From: an uncultured Paracoccaceae bacterium
GTDB taxonomy: Bacteria > Pseudomonadota > Alphaproteobacteria > Rhodobacterales > Rhodobacteraceae
Assembly (NCBI GenBank): GCA_937927675.1
Contig: CALBSG010000016.1
Coordinates: forward strand, 62,001 to 126,000
Direction of reading: 5' to 3'
Length of the DNA stretch: 64,000 nucleotides
Made by a program: the position numbers and the translations under genes. The notes below the pieces were generated by a model that was not told the DNA's origin, made no database searches, and saw nothing but the letters and a program-made list of their open reading frames with translations. Positions 43,801-51,132 of the stretch are shown here, piece after piece. Position 1 is the stretch's first letter. Each line of letters begins with the position of its first letter.

Positions 43801-44274
43801 CGGTTGCTGACGGCCTTTGAACAGGTGAACGCCAATTTTGGTCAGTTGTTCACGCATCTTTTTGGCGGTGGTGAGGCGCGTCTGGTGCTGGTTGAATCCG
43901 ATGACCCGCTGGAGGCTGGCCTAGAGATCATGGCGCAGCCGCCGGGCAAGCGACTTTCGACGCTGTCGCTTCTGTCGGGTGGCGAGCAGACCCTGACCGC
44001 GCTTGCGCTGATCTTTGGCGTATTCCTTGCCAATCCCGCGCCGATCTGCGTGCTGGACGAGGTTGACGCACCGTTGGACGATGCCAACGTCACCCGGTTT
44101 TGCGATATGATGGATGAGATGACCCGCCGCACCGAAACCCGGTTCTTGGTTATCACCCACCATGCCGTGACCATGGCACGGATGGACCGGTTGTTCGGTG
44201 TGACCATGCAGGAACAAGGCGTCAGCCAGTTGGTCAGCGTTGACCTGAAACGGGCCGAGGCCTTGGTGGCCTGA
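40819..44274 (+). CDS. smc: Chromosome segregation protein SMC
   Basis: The 1,151-residue protein starts with GTG 40819 (AAGG upstream). Its N-terminal ATPase half has Walker A GPNGCGKSN (31-39), and two long coiled coils flank a hinge at about 510-630. The C-terminal half has the ABC signature LSLLSGGEQTLTALALIFG and Walker B CVLDEVDAPLDDANV. It is the condensin core that organises and segregates the nucleoid with ScpA and ScpB, which are not in the window. The 207 bases upstream hold no gene. It converges on cobD with a three-base gap. Confidence 0.96.
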   Translation: MRFTKLRLNGFKSFVDPTDLVIHDGLTGVVGPNGCGKSNLLEALRWVMGENRPTAMRGGGMEDVIFNGAATRGARHFAEVSLVMDNSDRLAPSGFNDSDSIEIVRRITRDAGSAYKLNTKDVRARDVQMLFADASTGAHSPALVRQGQISELINAKPKARRRVLEEAAGISGLYARRHEAELKLSAAEANLLRVDDVLEQLAQQLSTLTRQAKQAARYREIGEDLRRTEGQLLFRRWREADLARSEADGILRQRIIEASQAEANARNAAKLREVAEDALPPKREEEAIAAAILQRLMVSRDQLGEQEARARSQIEALKSRITELARDADREAGLNRDAGEVIERLEWEVEQLQRAHEGHEERLTEAAEIAREAAAILGDREQVLTAATEDAARLAARHQSAQRFLADSRTAVDKAEAEAARAAETVRNAEETLVAASEAMAMADDGKAEAVALAEAADEALISAEEARAVVQDRESEARAARSSAEGEAAAIRAEVAALAKLVQREATAGSQLLDQLTVEPGLEKALGAALADDLRAPVVEDDRPSGWVGLPDYPAPQALPAGATPLAGFVAGPVVLSRRLGQIGLVDRQAGPRLQPLLQPGQRLVSREGDLWRWDGFRAGAEDAPSAAALRLQQLNKLTQLKRDLEEVAARAEGAAQAHAALQARLAELARADQMARDARRAADARVAEANRAAARAEADRSLADGRLETARISVRRYQEETAEARERLEGALASVEELGDLEAARENVEAAKVAVEAARITMMSRRSSHDEVRREGEARVRRRQEATKELSGWKHRLETASKRIAELDARKLETEDELAEASAAPEEIAIKREELAEAIAEAEARRQNAADVLSEAEGRLRETRDMERDAERLASDAREIRARAEARSEAARATVQLATERIAEEAGATPAELLDTLKVDPDRMADAETLDTEVQRLKRQREALGAVNLRAEEDAKAVDDEYKGLASEKIDLEEAIKKLRAGIAGLNREGRERLLTAFEQVNANFGQLFTHLFGGGEARLVLVESDDPLEAGLEIMAQPPGKRLSTLSLLSGGEQTLTALALIFGVFLANPAPICVLDEVDAPLDDANVTRFCDMMDEMTRRTETRFLVITHHAVTMARMDRLFGVTMQEQGVSQLVSVDLKRAEALVA

Positions 44275-44277
44275 GGG

Positions 44278-45189
44278 CTAGAAAAGCACGGCCGCCAAAG
44301 CCGTCAACCCGAACATCCCCGCCCACGCCCGCCAAAGCGTTCGGATGGTGTGGTCGATGTCGTCCGAACCCAGATCGCGGCGCCCTTCAGGATAGACCCA
44401 AGGATAGTCTGCCACTTTGCCGTGATAGCTGCGCGGGCCAGACAACGAAATGCCCTGCACACAGGCCACCGCAGCCTCGGGCCAGCCTGCGTTCGGGCTG
44501 CGATGCAGCGGCGCATCGCGCAGGATCGGGGTCGGATTTGTCCAGCCATTGGTCAGGGCAATCAAAAGCGCGGTCAGACGGGCCGGAACGAGGTTCAACA
44601 GATCGTCAAAGCGCGCGGCGGCCCAACCGAATTCCTGATGCCGCGGGGTCATATGGCCAATCATGCTATCGGCGGTGTTGGTAATTTTATACAGCATCAG
44701 CCCGGGCAAACCGCCGATCAAAAACCAAAAGGCGGGCGCAATCACCCCATCCGACAGATTTTCCGCCGCACTTTCAATGGCAGAGCGCGCAACGCCCGCA
44801 CGGTCCAGCACAGCGGTGTCGCGCCCGACAATCATCGCCACTGCGCTCTGACCGTCTTTCAGCGATGTCCGTAATCCGACCGCCACGGCGCCAACATGCT
44901 GCACCAAAGATCGCTGCGCCAATAGAATTGCGGCAAGCAAGATCTCGATGATGCCGAAGTCTGGCAATAGGTGAATCAGCCACCCAAGGACCAGCGCAGC
45001 AACGCCCAACGCCACCATCACCGCCACGCCCTTTAGCCGCTTGTTCGACCCGACGTTGAAGCGGTCGTCGCTCCACCCAACCAGCCGTCCCATCAGTACA
45101 GCCGGATGCGGGTAGCGATCCCAGATCAATTTGGGCTCCCCCAAGGCAGCATCCAGAATCAGGGCGGGAATCAACAAAGCTGCAGACAT
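44278..45189 (-). CDS. cobD: Adenosylcobinamide-phosphate synthase (CobD/CbiB)
   Basis: The 303-residue membrane protein has CbiB landmarks: ALILDAALGEPKLIWDRYPHPAVLMGRLV at the start, GRDTAVLDRAGVARSAIESAAENLSDGVIAPAFWFLIGGLPGLMLYKITNTADSMIGH in the middle and GWPEAAVACVQGISLSGPRSYHG near the end. It attaches the aminopropanol arm to adenosylcobyric acid in B12 synthesis. ATG 45189 has GGAGAG upstream; ATG 45201 is an alternative. No cobalamin riboswitch was recognised upstream and no other cob gene is present. Confidence 0.93.
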   Translation of the reverse strand: MSAALLIPALILDAALGEPKLIWDRYPHPAVLMGRLVGWSDDRFNVGSNKRLKGVAVMVALGVAALVLGWLIHLLPDFGIIEILLAAILLAQRSLVQHVGAVAVGLRTSLKDGQSAVAMIVGRDTAVLDRAGVARSAIESAAENLSDGVIAPAFWFLIGGLPGLMLYKITNTADSMIGHMTPRHQEFGWAAARFDDLLNLVPARLTALLIALTNGWTNPTPILRDAPLHRSPNAGWPEAAVACVQGISLSGPRSYHGKVADYPWVYPEGRRDLGSDDIDHTIRTLWRAWAGMFGLTALAAVLF

Positions 45190-45273
45190 ACGGCTCTCCA
45201 TGGCGCCCAGACGGGGTAGATGCAGTCCTATCCGAAGCGCTCAGACAAGCAACCGTGGCTCATTCGCCGCAGC

Positions 45274-45292
45274 GTTGCGACAATTTAGCAAC
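45274..45292. promoter_or_regulatory. Palindrome GTTGC-N9-GCAAC
   Basis: GTTGCGACAATTTAGCAAC lies in the 190-base gap between divergent cobD and the unknown gene at 45380. Its sequence matches the core of the dyad at 50993-51009 read on the other strand, apart from two extra bases in the spacer. It is a candidate operator for a shared, unidentified regulator. Confidence 0.4.
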
Positions 45293-45379
45293 TCACATGC
45301 GAAACTGGCGATAATCTGCCGATTGCCATATTGTTAATACATTGCGCCCAAATAGTCTTTTTCAGAACGGGAGGCAAAG

Positions 45380-45730
45380 ATGCTTGAATTTCTGCCAAAA
45401 GACATCGTTGAAGGGCTGAACATGGCCCAAAATCGTAACGCCGCACGCAAATCGCGCCTGCGTATCCAGATCGGCGAGGCGGTGTTTCCAGTCTTGCGAT
45501 TCTGGCACGATGGCTTTGCGCTGGACGCCGCGCTCGCCCCGAAATTGCGCGGGCTGGTCGATGTCTACGACGGCAGCCGCCATGTGTTTCAATGCCTGAT
45601 CATGGCCTCGTCGGAAGAAAATGGCCAAAGGGTCTATGAGTTCAAACGCAGCACAGCCGTGCGTGACACCGCACCTCTGGACTATTGGCGCGATGATGAC
45701 GCGCCAGTGGGCTATCTGCCGCGCACCTAA
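45380..45730 (+). CDS. Conserved-looking hypothetical protein
   Basis: The 116-residue protein starts MLEFLPKDIVEGLNMAQNRNAARKSRLRIQIGEAVFPVLRF. I do not recognise a named family. It is soluble and predicted mixed alpha/beta. The basic RKSRLRIQ, the following strand VFPVLRFWHDGFAL and the strand LVDVYDGSRHVFQCLIMAS recall the layout of a PilZ domain, but the D/NxSxxG motif is missing. GGGAGG precedes ATG 45380 at ideal spacing and upstream DNA is AT-rich, so it is well expressed in principle. It overlaps the convergent L,D-transpeptidase end by four bases. Confidence 0.75.
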   Translation: MLEFLPKDIVEGLNMAQNRNAARKSRLRIQIGEAVFPVLRFWHDGFALDAALAPKLRGLVDVYDGSRHVFQCLIMASSEENGQRVYEFKRSTAVRDTAPLDYWRDDDAPVGYLPRT

Positions 45731-46257
45731 GGGCGGATTTCGACCAACGTTCCAATCTGCGTGACACGCCAGATTTCTTCGATCTGATCATTGGTCAGGG
45801 CAATGCAGCCCGCTGTCCAATCCCCCTTGGCCTTCATCCCGACCGGCATCAGGTTCGGTTGGCCATGCAGCATGATATCCCCGCCGGGATCATAGCCGCC
45901 CGCCTTTGCCCGCGCGCGATCTTCGGCTTGGGGGTAATCCAAGCCCAAGGACAGATGAAACCGCGACCGGTCATTGCGCCGATCGATGCGGAACACGCCC
46001 TCCGGCGTGCGTCCGTCGCCTTGCCGCAGCTTGTCGCCCCTCGGCGCAAAACCAAGCGCCACCGAATAGCGGCGCACGGCTTTGCCACCCTGCCAAAGCG
46101 TTAATCTGCGCGCCGCCTTTTCGACAACGATCCTGTCCAGCATCCCGACAAGGGGCGCTTCGGGTTGCCCGTGCGGAACCGTTGCTGGCCGAAGGAATAG
46201 TGTTGCCGCAAGGGCCAGCAACGCAAGAACAAGGATCAGCCGGGCAAGCCGTTTCAT
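45727..46257 (-). CDS. L,D-transpeptidase family protein (YkuD)
   Basis: The 176-residue protein has an N-terminal signal anchor (about 5-23) and a YkuD domain. Catalytic His131 lies in IMLHGQP and Cys151 in GDWTAGCIALTNDQIE; the DGRTPEGVFRID stretch is also typical. It forms or alters 3-3 peptidoglycan cross-links or lipoprotein attachments in the periplasm. Its start overlaps the patB stop by four bases (ATGA). Confidence 0.92.
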   Translation of the reverse strand: MKRLARLILVLALLALAATLFLRPATVPHGQPEAPLVGMLDRIVVEKAARRLTLWQGGKAVRRYSVALGFAPRGDKLRQGDGRTPEGVFRIDRRNDRSRFHLSLGLDYPQAEDRARAKAGGYDPGGDIMLHGQPNLMPVGMKAKGDWTAGCIALTNDQIEEIWRVTQIGTLVEIRP

Positions 46258-47429
46258 TGCAGATCGGCAAAGGCCTTTTGCAGCCGTTCCACTGCCTCGA
46301 CGACCACAGAGCGCGGCGTCGCCAGATTGAAGCGCAGAAAGCTTTCGCCACCCAGACCAAAGCTGTCACCATGATTGGCCGCGATATGCGCGCCTTTTTG
46401 TACCCGTTCCTTAAACTCCGCCGGGGCCATTCCGGTGCCAGTGAAATCAACCCAAGCAAGATAGGTCGCCTCCAGCGCCATCGAGCGCAGACCCGGAATC
46501 GCATTGATCCCGGCATCAAAGACCTTTCGGTTGCCGTCGATATAGGCGGTCACCTCATCCACCCAAGCCGCACCTTCGGGGGAATAGGCTGCCGCCGCCA
46601 TAAACAGACCGAAAGAGTTCGGAGAGACGCCCATCGCGCCCATCCGATCGGCAAAGCGTTTGCGCAGCTTTTCATCGGCGATGATGACATTGCCGGAATG
46701 GGCGCCTGCAATGTTGAACGTCTTCGTCGTCGCCGTCATCATGACCAGGCGGTCGGCAATCTCTGGCGCGGCCTTGGCCATCACGTGGTGTTTGTGCTCC
46801 GGCATCACCAGATCATGGTGAATTTCGTCGGATACCAGCAACAGGTTGTGGCGCTTGCAGAACTCCGCCACGCCGCGCAATTCATCCAATGTCCAGACCC
46901 GCCCGCCCGGATTATGCGGCGAACACAGGATCATCATGGTTTCGCGCCCCGTCAGCATCGCATCCCAACGGGCAAAATCCATTTCATAACGGCCGTTCAC
47001 ATTGGCCAGCGGGCATTCCGTGACTTGGCGGCCAGCAGCTTTGATAACCCGGGCAAAGGCATGGTAAACTGGGGTGGTCAACACCACATGATCGCCCGGC
47101 TGGGTAAATGCATCGACGCACATCGCTGTGCCGTTGACCAAGCCGTGGGTGGTGAAGATCTGGTTACGCTCCACCGCCCACCCGTGACGCGTCTGCATCC
47201 ACCAGCGGATGGCGTCGAGATATTCACCTTCTTCGCCATAATAGCCGTAGACGCCATGGGACAGCATCCCTTCCAGCGCCCGCTGCACACAAGTGGGCGG
47301 ACGAAAGTCCATGTCAGCCACCCACATCGCAATCCCGTCCTTGGCCGGCACGCCAAAAATGCCTTCCATCGAATCCCACTTCACGGAATGGGTGCCGAAA
47401 CGGTTAATCGGGGTGTCAAAGTCGGTCAT
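46254..47429 (-). CDS. patB: MalY/PatB-type cystathionine beta-lyase (PLP)
   Basis: The 391-residue protein begins FDTPINRFGTHSVKWD, includes MWVADMDFRPP and HGVYGYYG near the N-terminus, CSPHNPGGRVW in the middle, and the PLP lysine in TATTKTFNIAGAHSGNVI. These are features of the MalY/PatB C-S lyase subgroup of class I/II aminotransferases. It cleaves cystathionine or related thioethers. ATG 47429 replaces an in-frame start at 47468 that lies close to the divergent def promoter. Confidence 0.9.
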   Translation of the reverse strand: MTDFDTPINRFGTHSVKWDSMEGIFGVPAKDGIAMWVADMDFRPPTCVQRALEGMLSHGVYGYYGEEGEYLDAIRWWMQTRHGWAVERNQIFTTHGLVNGTAMCVDAFTQPGDHVVLTTPVYHAFARVIKAAGRQVTECPLANVNGRYEMDFARWDAMLTGRETMMILCSPHNPGGRVWTLDELRGVAEFCKRHNLLLVSDEIHHDLVMPEHKHHVMAKAAPEIADRLVMMTATTKTFNIAGAHSGNVIIADEKLRKRFADRMGAMGVSPNSFGLFMAAAAYSPEGAAWVDEVTAYIDGNRKVFDAGINAIPGLRSMALEATYLAWVDFTGTGMAPAEFKERVQKGAHIAANHGDSFGLGGESFLRFNLATPRSVVVEAVERLQKAFADLQ

Positions 47430-47494
47430 GGCCTGCCTATCGAAAATTGCCTTCCCTACTTGCACCATTCGCCCCCGCGCCGTAAATCCAAAAC

Positions 47495-48010
47495 ATGATC
47501 CGCTCCATCCTGATCCACCCCGACCCGCGCCTGAAAAAGCCTTGTGAGGCCGTGACTGACATCACGCCTGAACTTCGCACGCTTGCCGCCGACATGCTGG
47601 AAACCATGTATGACGCGCCCGGCGTCGGCCTTGCCGCCCCACAAATTGGCGTGATGCTGCGGATTATCGCGATGGATTGCATCAAGGACGGTCCAGCAGA
47701 GCCGATGGTGCTGCTGAACCCGCGCGTGACCTGGTCATCAGAAGATGTGAACGTCTACGAGGAAGGCTGCCTGTCGATCCCCGACCAATATGCCGAGGTG
47801 AAACGCCCCGCCTCGGTTACGGTGGAATGGCTGGACCTTGACGGCACCACGCAAGAGCGCACCTTTTCCGGCCTTTGGGCCACCTGTGTGCAGCATGAAA
47901 TCGACCACCTTGATGGCAAACTTTTCATTGATTACCTCGGCCCGTTGAAGCGCCAGATGATCACCCGCAAGATGGAAAAACTGAAGCGTGAACGCGCGCG
48001 GACGGTATAA
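47495..48010 (+). CDS. def: Peptide deformylase
   Basis: The 171-residue enzyme has all three PDF motifs: GVGLAAPQIG (43-52), EGCLS (Cys92 metal ligand) and HEIDH (His134, Glu135, His138). It removes the formyl group from nascent polypeptides using Fe2+. It heads a three-gene set def, def-like, fmt, with no space before the next gene, so formylation and deformylation are co-expressed. Confidence 0.96.
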   Translation: MIRSILIHPDPRLKKPCEAVTDITPELRTLAADMLETMYDAPGVGLAAPQIGVMLRIIAMDCIKDGPAEPMVLLNPRVTWSSEDVNVYEEGCLSIPDQYAEVKRPASVTVEWLDLDGTTQERTFSGLWATCVQHEIDHLDGKLFIDYLGPLKRQMITRKMEKLKRERARTV

Positions 48011-48514
48011 ATGACCGCTCGTCGTTGCCTGCCTTGGCCGAACGCCTGTTTGAAAACACCTGCGGCGGATGTGACAGCCATCACCGACGAGGTGCGGGCA
48101 ATCTGGGCGGATATGGTTGACACCATGGATGCGATGCCGGGCTACGGCCTTGCCGCCGTACAGATCGGCGTCCCTCTGCGGCTGGCCGTGGTCGATTGTT
48201 CGGAAAGCCGCGGACAAGCCATTCTGATGGCCAACCCCGAGGTGCTGCATGCCTCGGTCCAACCGCGCGAGCATGACGAAGCCAGCCCGAACTTACCCGG
48301 CGTCTCTGCGGTCATCTCACGCCCCCGCGCGGTGACGGTGCGGTTTCTGAACGCCGAAGGGGTGATTGAGGACCGGGATTTCGTGAATCTCTGGGCCACC
48401 TCGGTGCAGCATCAGATCGACCATTTGGCGGGCAAAATGTATTTCGACCATCTATCGCCGCTGAAACGGAAAATGCTGCTCGCCAAGGCGGATAAGCTTA
48501 GGAAGCGGACATGA
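48011..48514 (+). CDS. Peptide deformylase paralogue with degenerate active site
   Basis: The 167-residue protein aligns without gaps to the upstream def in the active-site half. Motif 1 is GYGLAAVQIG (Pro replaced by Val). Motif 2 EGCLS has become EASPN, so metal ligand Cys92 is replaced by Ser. Motif 3 is HQIDH, so catalytic Glu135 is replaced by Gln. The fold and both histidines are kept. It is therefore probably catalytically impaired or inactive, perhaps a regulatory or ribosome-binding partner. It directly follows the def stop and overlaps fmt by four bases, so it is kept under coordinated expression. It is not a broken gene, since the frame is intact. Confidence 0.88.
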   Translation: MTARRCLPWPNACLKTPAADVTAITDEVRAIWADMVDTMDAMPGYGLAAVQIGVPLRLAVVDCSESRGQAILMANPEVLHASVQPREHDEASPNLPGVSAVISRPRAVTVRFLNAEGVIEDRDFVNLWATSVQHQIDHLAGKMYFDHLSPLKRKMLLAKADKLRKRT

Positions 48515-49404
48515 AGATCATCTTCATGGGGACACCGGATTTCTCGGTTCCGGTCTTGAACGCGTTGCATCAAGCCCATGAAATCGTAGCCGTTTATTGC
48601 CAACCACCCCGGCCCGCAGGGCGCGGCAAAGCTGACCGCCCCACCCCGGTTCACGCCCGCGCGCTTGAGCTTGGTTTGACGGTCCGGCATCCGGTTTCGC
48701 TGCGCAGCGAAGATGTAGCAAAAGACTTTTCTGATCTGGGCGCCGATGTGGCTGTCGTCGTCGCCTACGGCCTGATTTTGCCGCAACAGATCCTTGATGC
48801 ACCGCGACTTGGCTGCCTGAATATCCACGCCTCGCTCTTGCCACGGTGGCGTGGGGCGGCGCCGATTCATCGCGCGATCATGAGTGGGGATTCAGAAACC
48901 GGCATCTGCATCATGCAAATGGACGCTGGGCTGGATACCGGCCCGGTTCTGTTGCGGGAAAGCACCCCGATCAAAGCCGATGAAACCACATCCGACCTGC
49001 ACGACAGATTGGCAGCAATGGGTTCTCGAATGATCGTTCAGGCTTTGGCCGACCTGCCGCTGCCTGCCGTGCCGCAATCTGAACAAGGCGTGACTTATGC
49101 CGCCAAGATCGACAAATCCGAAGCCCGCATCGACTGGGCGCGTCCAGCGCTTGAAGTGGATCGCCTGATCCGCGGCCTGTCGCCCTTCCCCGGTGCCTGG
49201 TGCGATGCGGCGGGCGAGCGGGTCAAACTGCTGCGTTCCCGAATTGCATCAGGGCAGGGCAAGCCGGGTGAAGTGCTGACGGGCCTGACGATCGCCTGCG
49301 GCGAAGGCGCAATCGAGGTCACACTGGCCCAAAGGGAAGGCAAAAGGCCAATGTCACCGGCCGATTTCCTGCGGGGATTTTCTTTGCCCGAAATTCTGGG
49401 CTGA
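48511..49404 (+). CDS. fmt: Methionyl-tRNA formyltransferase
   Basis: The 297-residue enzyme begins MKIIFMGTPDFSVPVLNAL and has NIHASLLPRWRGAAPIHRAI with the catalytic Asn-His region and the formyltetrahydrofolate loop. The C-terminal domain (about 205-297) binds initiator tRNA. It formylates Met-tRNAfMet. It is translationally coupled to the def paralogue. Confidence 0.96.
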   Translation: MKIIFMGTPDFSVPVLNALHQAHEIVAVYCQPPRPAGRGKADRPTPVHARALELGLTVRHPVSLRSEDVAKDFSDLGADVAVVVAYGLILPQQILDAPRLGCLNIHASLLPRWRGAAPIHRAIMSGDSETGICIMQMDAGLDTGPVLLRESTPIKADETTSDLHDRLAAMGSRMIVQALADLPLPAVPQSEQGVTYAAKIDKSEARIDWARPALEVDRLIRGLSPFPGAWCDAAGERVKLLRSRIASGQGKPGEVLTGLTIACGEGAIEVTLAQREGKRPMSPADFLRGFSLPEILG

Positions 49405-49448
49405 ACGCCCTTCAACGCTCCCAGCGCGCGGCAGCAAGCCTTTGATTT

Positions 49449-49955
49449 TTAAGGCATTACTTTCATAAGATCGGACAGACGAAAGCTTTTTCCACCTGCA
49501 GCCTCCCACAGGGCGCGTCCCTGCCATGCCGCAAAGATCAACGCTGCCGCGTCGCGCCCTTTCGCCCCGCCGCCCCGCCGTTTTGCCAAAGCGGCCTCCA
49601 CCTCAGAGCGCCATGTCTCAGCGGCTTTGGTCAACTCTGCATCGCGCAGCGACAACGCCAGCAACTGGGCCCCCGGTATCGGCAAATGTTTCAGCAAAGC
49701 TTGCACGCCTTTTGCCGAAGCAAGAGCGTCATCTTCCGCGTCATGCAGCGCAACCGTCAAACGGGCCCATTCTGCGCAACCCGCGGCCCGGATCATCCCC
49801 TCAACCGAACCAAATCGTTGCGAGAGTGTCGCCGGAGCCAAGCCACAGCGCTGCGAAATCGCACCAAAAGTTAGCGCCTTCTCACCTGATTCAGCGAGCG
49901 CGGCCATAAGATGCGCAAGAATCTTGGTGTCGTCTTGAAGTTTAGGTCGTGCCAT
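49449..49955 (-). CDS. TetR-like transcriptional regulator
   Basis: The 168-residue protein has an N-terminal TetR-type helix-turn-helix (LTFGAISQRCGLAPATLSQRFGSVEGMIRAA, residues about 28-58) followed by a helical C-terminal ligand domain. The first helix, MARPKLQDDTKILAHLMAALAESGE, is a normal TetR lead-in. Its target is unknown. It converges on fmt and lies upstream of the glycosyltransferase genes, on the same strand as the one ending at 49996. Confidence 0.75.
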   Translation of the reverse strand: MARPKLQDDTKILAHLMAALAESGEKALTFGAISQRCGLAPATLSQRFGSVEGMIRAAGCAEWARLTVALHDAEDDALASAKGVQALLKHLPIPGAQLLALSLRDAELTKAAETWRSEVEAALAKRRGGGAKGRDAAALIFAAWQGRALWEAAGGKSFRLSDLMKVMP

Positions 49956-49995
49956 TTTTTCAACATGAACAAGTGTTAGGAAAATTCAAGAACAA

Positions 49996-50895
49996 TCAGT
50001 CCAGGTCTGAGGCCAACCCGTCTGAAACCCTATTAATCTGGTCAATCCGCCGCACGCCCGCGTGTTTTTCCAACATTCGCTTGCCCTGGCGGGCCAGTCC
50101 GACCTCTTTCAGGATCTCCCATTTGCGGTAATGCACCGTGAAAATCTCGCGCCCTTCCGGGAGAGGCTCACCCCGCAGGCTGCCCCCGAGAATGAAGTGC
50201 TGCTCTTCTGGCAGGATGTTCCAACCCAGACCCGCTTTTTGGATCGCGAGCGGCAAGCTGATTTGGTCAAGATAAGGCCGGCGTCCAGGTATTTTTTCAT
50301 TTTTATCAATAATTTGCGCGACATCCATCCACACCTGCGGGAAAGATTTGCCCTCGCTGTTTTTGTGACCTTCGGGAAAGCTGAACAGGCCGGAGGAGAA
50401 GTAGGGAATTCGCCCCCGCTCCCCCTTCTGGCGCATCAAACGGACCCGCTCTTCGGGCACCTCCATGCCACAGGTGTCGTAAATCAGGCCCCATGTCTTG
50501 CCCGTCCCCCAAATCATCGAAGCGGCGGGCGTCAACGAAACATGGCCCTCCCTGACAAGGTTTTCGACCTTATTGGGTCGCAAGCACAGCACATCGCTGT
50601 CGAAAAAGGCGGAAAACTCGGTCTCACGCGGCTCTAATGTTGCAAGGATTTTGTTGCCGTGGGGGTATTCGGGGGCAAACCGGCCCTCCACCTGAAAGGG
50701 GCGCACCTCGCAGCCCAGTTTGGCAAGAACGGCAAGCACGTTCTTGGACAGTGTGTCGAACTTGATATCTGGGCAATAGCCAACCAGCGCAACGGTCTGA
50801 CCGAACTGCTGGCGCAAGGAACCTGCAAGATAGCAGGCCATCAGTTCATATTTTGGCGGTTCAACAATAAAATAAATAGTCAGACGAGGGGACAT
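49996..50895 (-). CDS. Putative glycosyltransferase (GT-A-like)
   Basis: The 299-residue soluble protein shows an N-terminal strand LTIYFIVEPPKYELMACYLAGSLRQQFG and a DxD-type nucleotide-sugar motif, Asp99-Ser-Asp101, in AFFDSDVLCLRP. The later GRRPYLDQISLPLAIQ resembles acceptor-side blocks of GT-A enzymes. The family cannot be named with certainty. ATG 50895 gives a sensible N-terminus; a longer in-frame start at 51087 would run across the divergent promoter. It is divergent from a second glycosyltransferase across a 237-base gap with a large dyad. Confidence 0.7.
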   Translation of the reverse strand: MSPRLTIYFIVEPPKYELMACYLAGSLRQQFGQTVALVGYCPDIKFDTLSKNVLAVLAKLGCEVRPFQVEGRFAPEYPHGNKILATLEPRETEFSAFFDSDVLCLRPNKVENLVREGHVSLTPAASMIWGTGKTWGLIYDTCGMEVPEERVRLMRQKGERGRIPYFSSGLFSFPEGHKNSEGKSFPQVWMDVAQIIDKNEKIPGRRPYLDQISLPLAIQKAGLGWNILPEEQHFILGGSLRGEPLPEGREIFTVHYRKWEILKEVGLARQGKRMLEKHAGVRRIDQINRVSDGLASDLD

Positions 50896-50983
50896 GGCGG
50901 TCTCTTGGTCGCGGCCCAAATTGGCACAAGCCAGACTATGCCGAAGCGGTTCCCGCTTGTCACCCCGGCGGCGCAGCGCAATT

Positions 50984-51018
50984 CCCCAAATTGTTGCTAA
51001 ATTCGCAACAGTTTGGGG
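50984..51018. promoter_or_regulatory. 35-base dyad between divergent glycosyltransferase genes
   Basis: CCCCAAATTGTTGC (50984-50997) and GCAACAGTTTGGGG (51005-51018) form a 14-bp inverted repeat with one G-T pair around the 7-base spacer TAAATTC. It sits 88 bases upstream of one gene and 114 bases upstream of the other. No T-run follows, so an operator for coordinate control is more likely than a terminator. The inner GTTGC/GCAAC core recurs at 45274. Confidence 0.55.
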
Positions 51019-51132
51019 GCTTGCCCGCAGAGTCGGACCGACCCACCGCCTTGCCGGTTTACGGATTTTTCGGCTATGGTCGGCCAATAATAAAAGACCT
51101 TAACAACTGGTCTGCCGAATGAGGCGGTCACT

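Noticed and set aside
45190..45379. Cobalamin riboswitch ahead of cobD
   Set aside because: No B12-box-like sequence or matching fold was seen on the minus strand.
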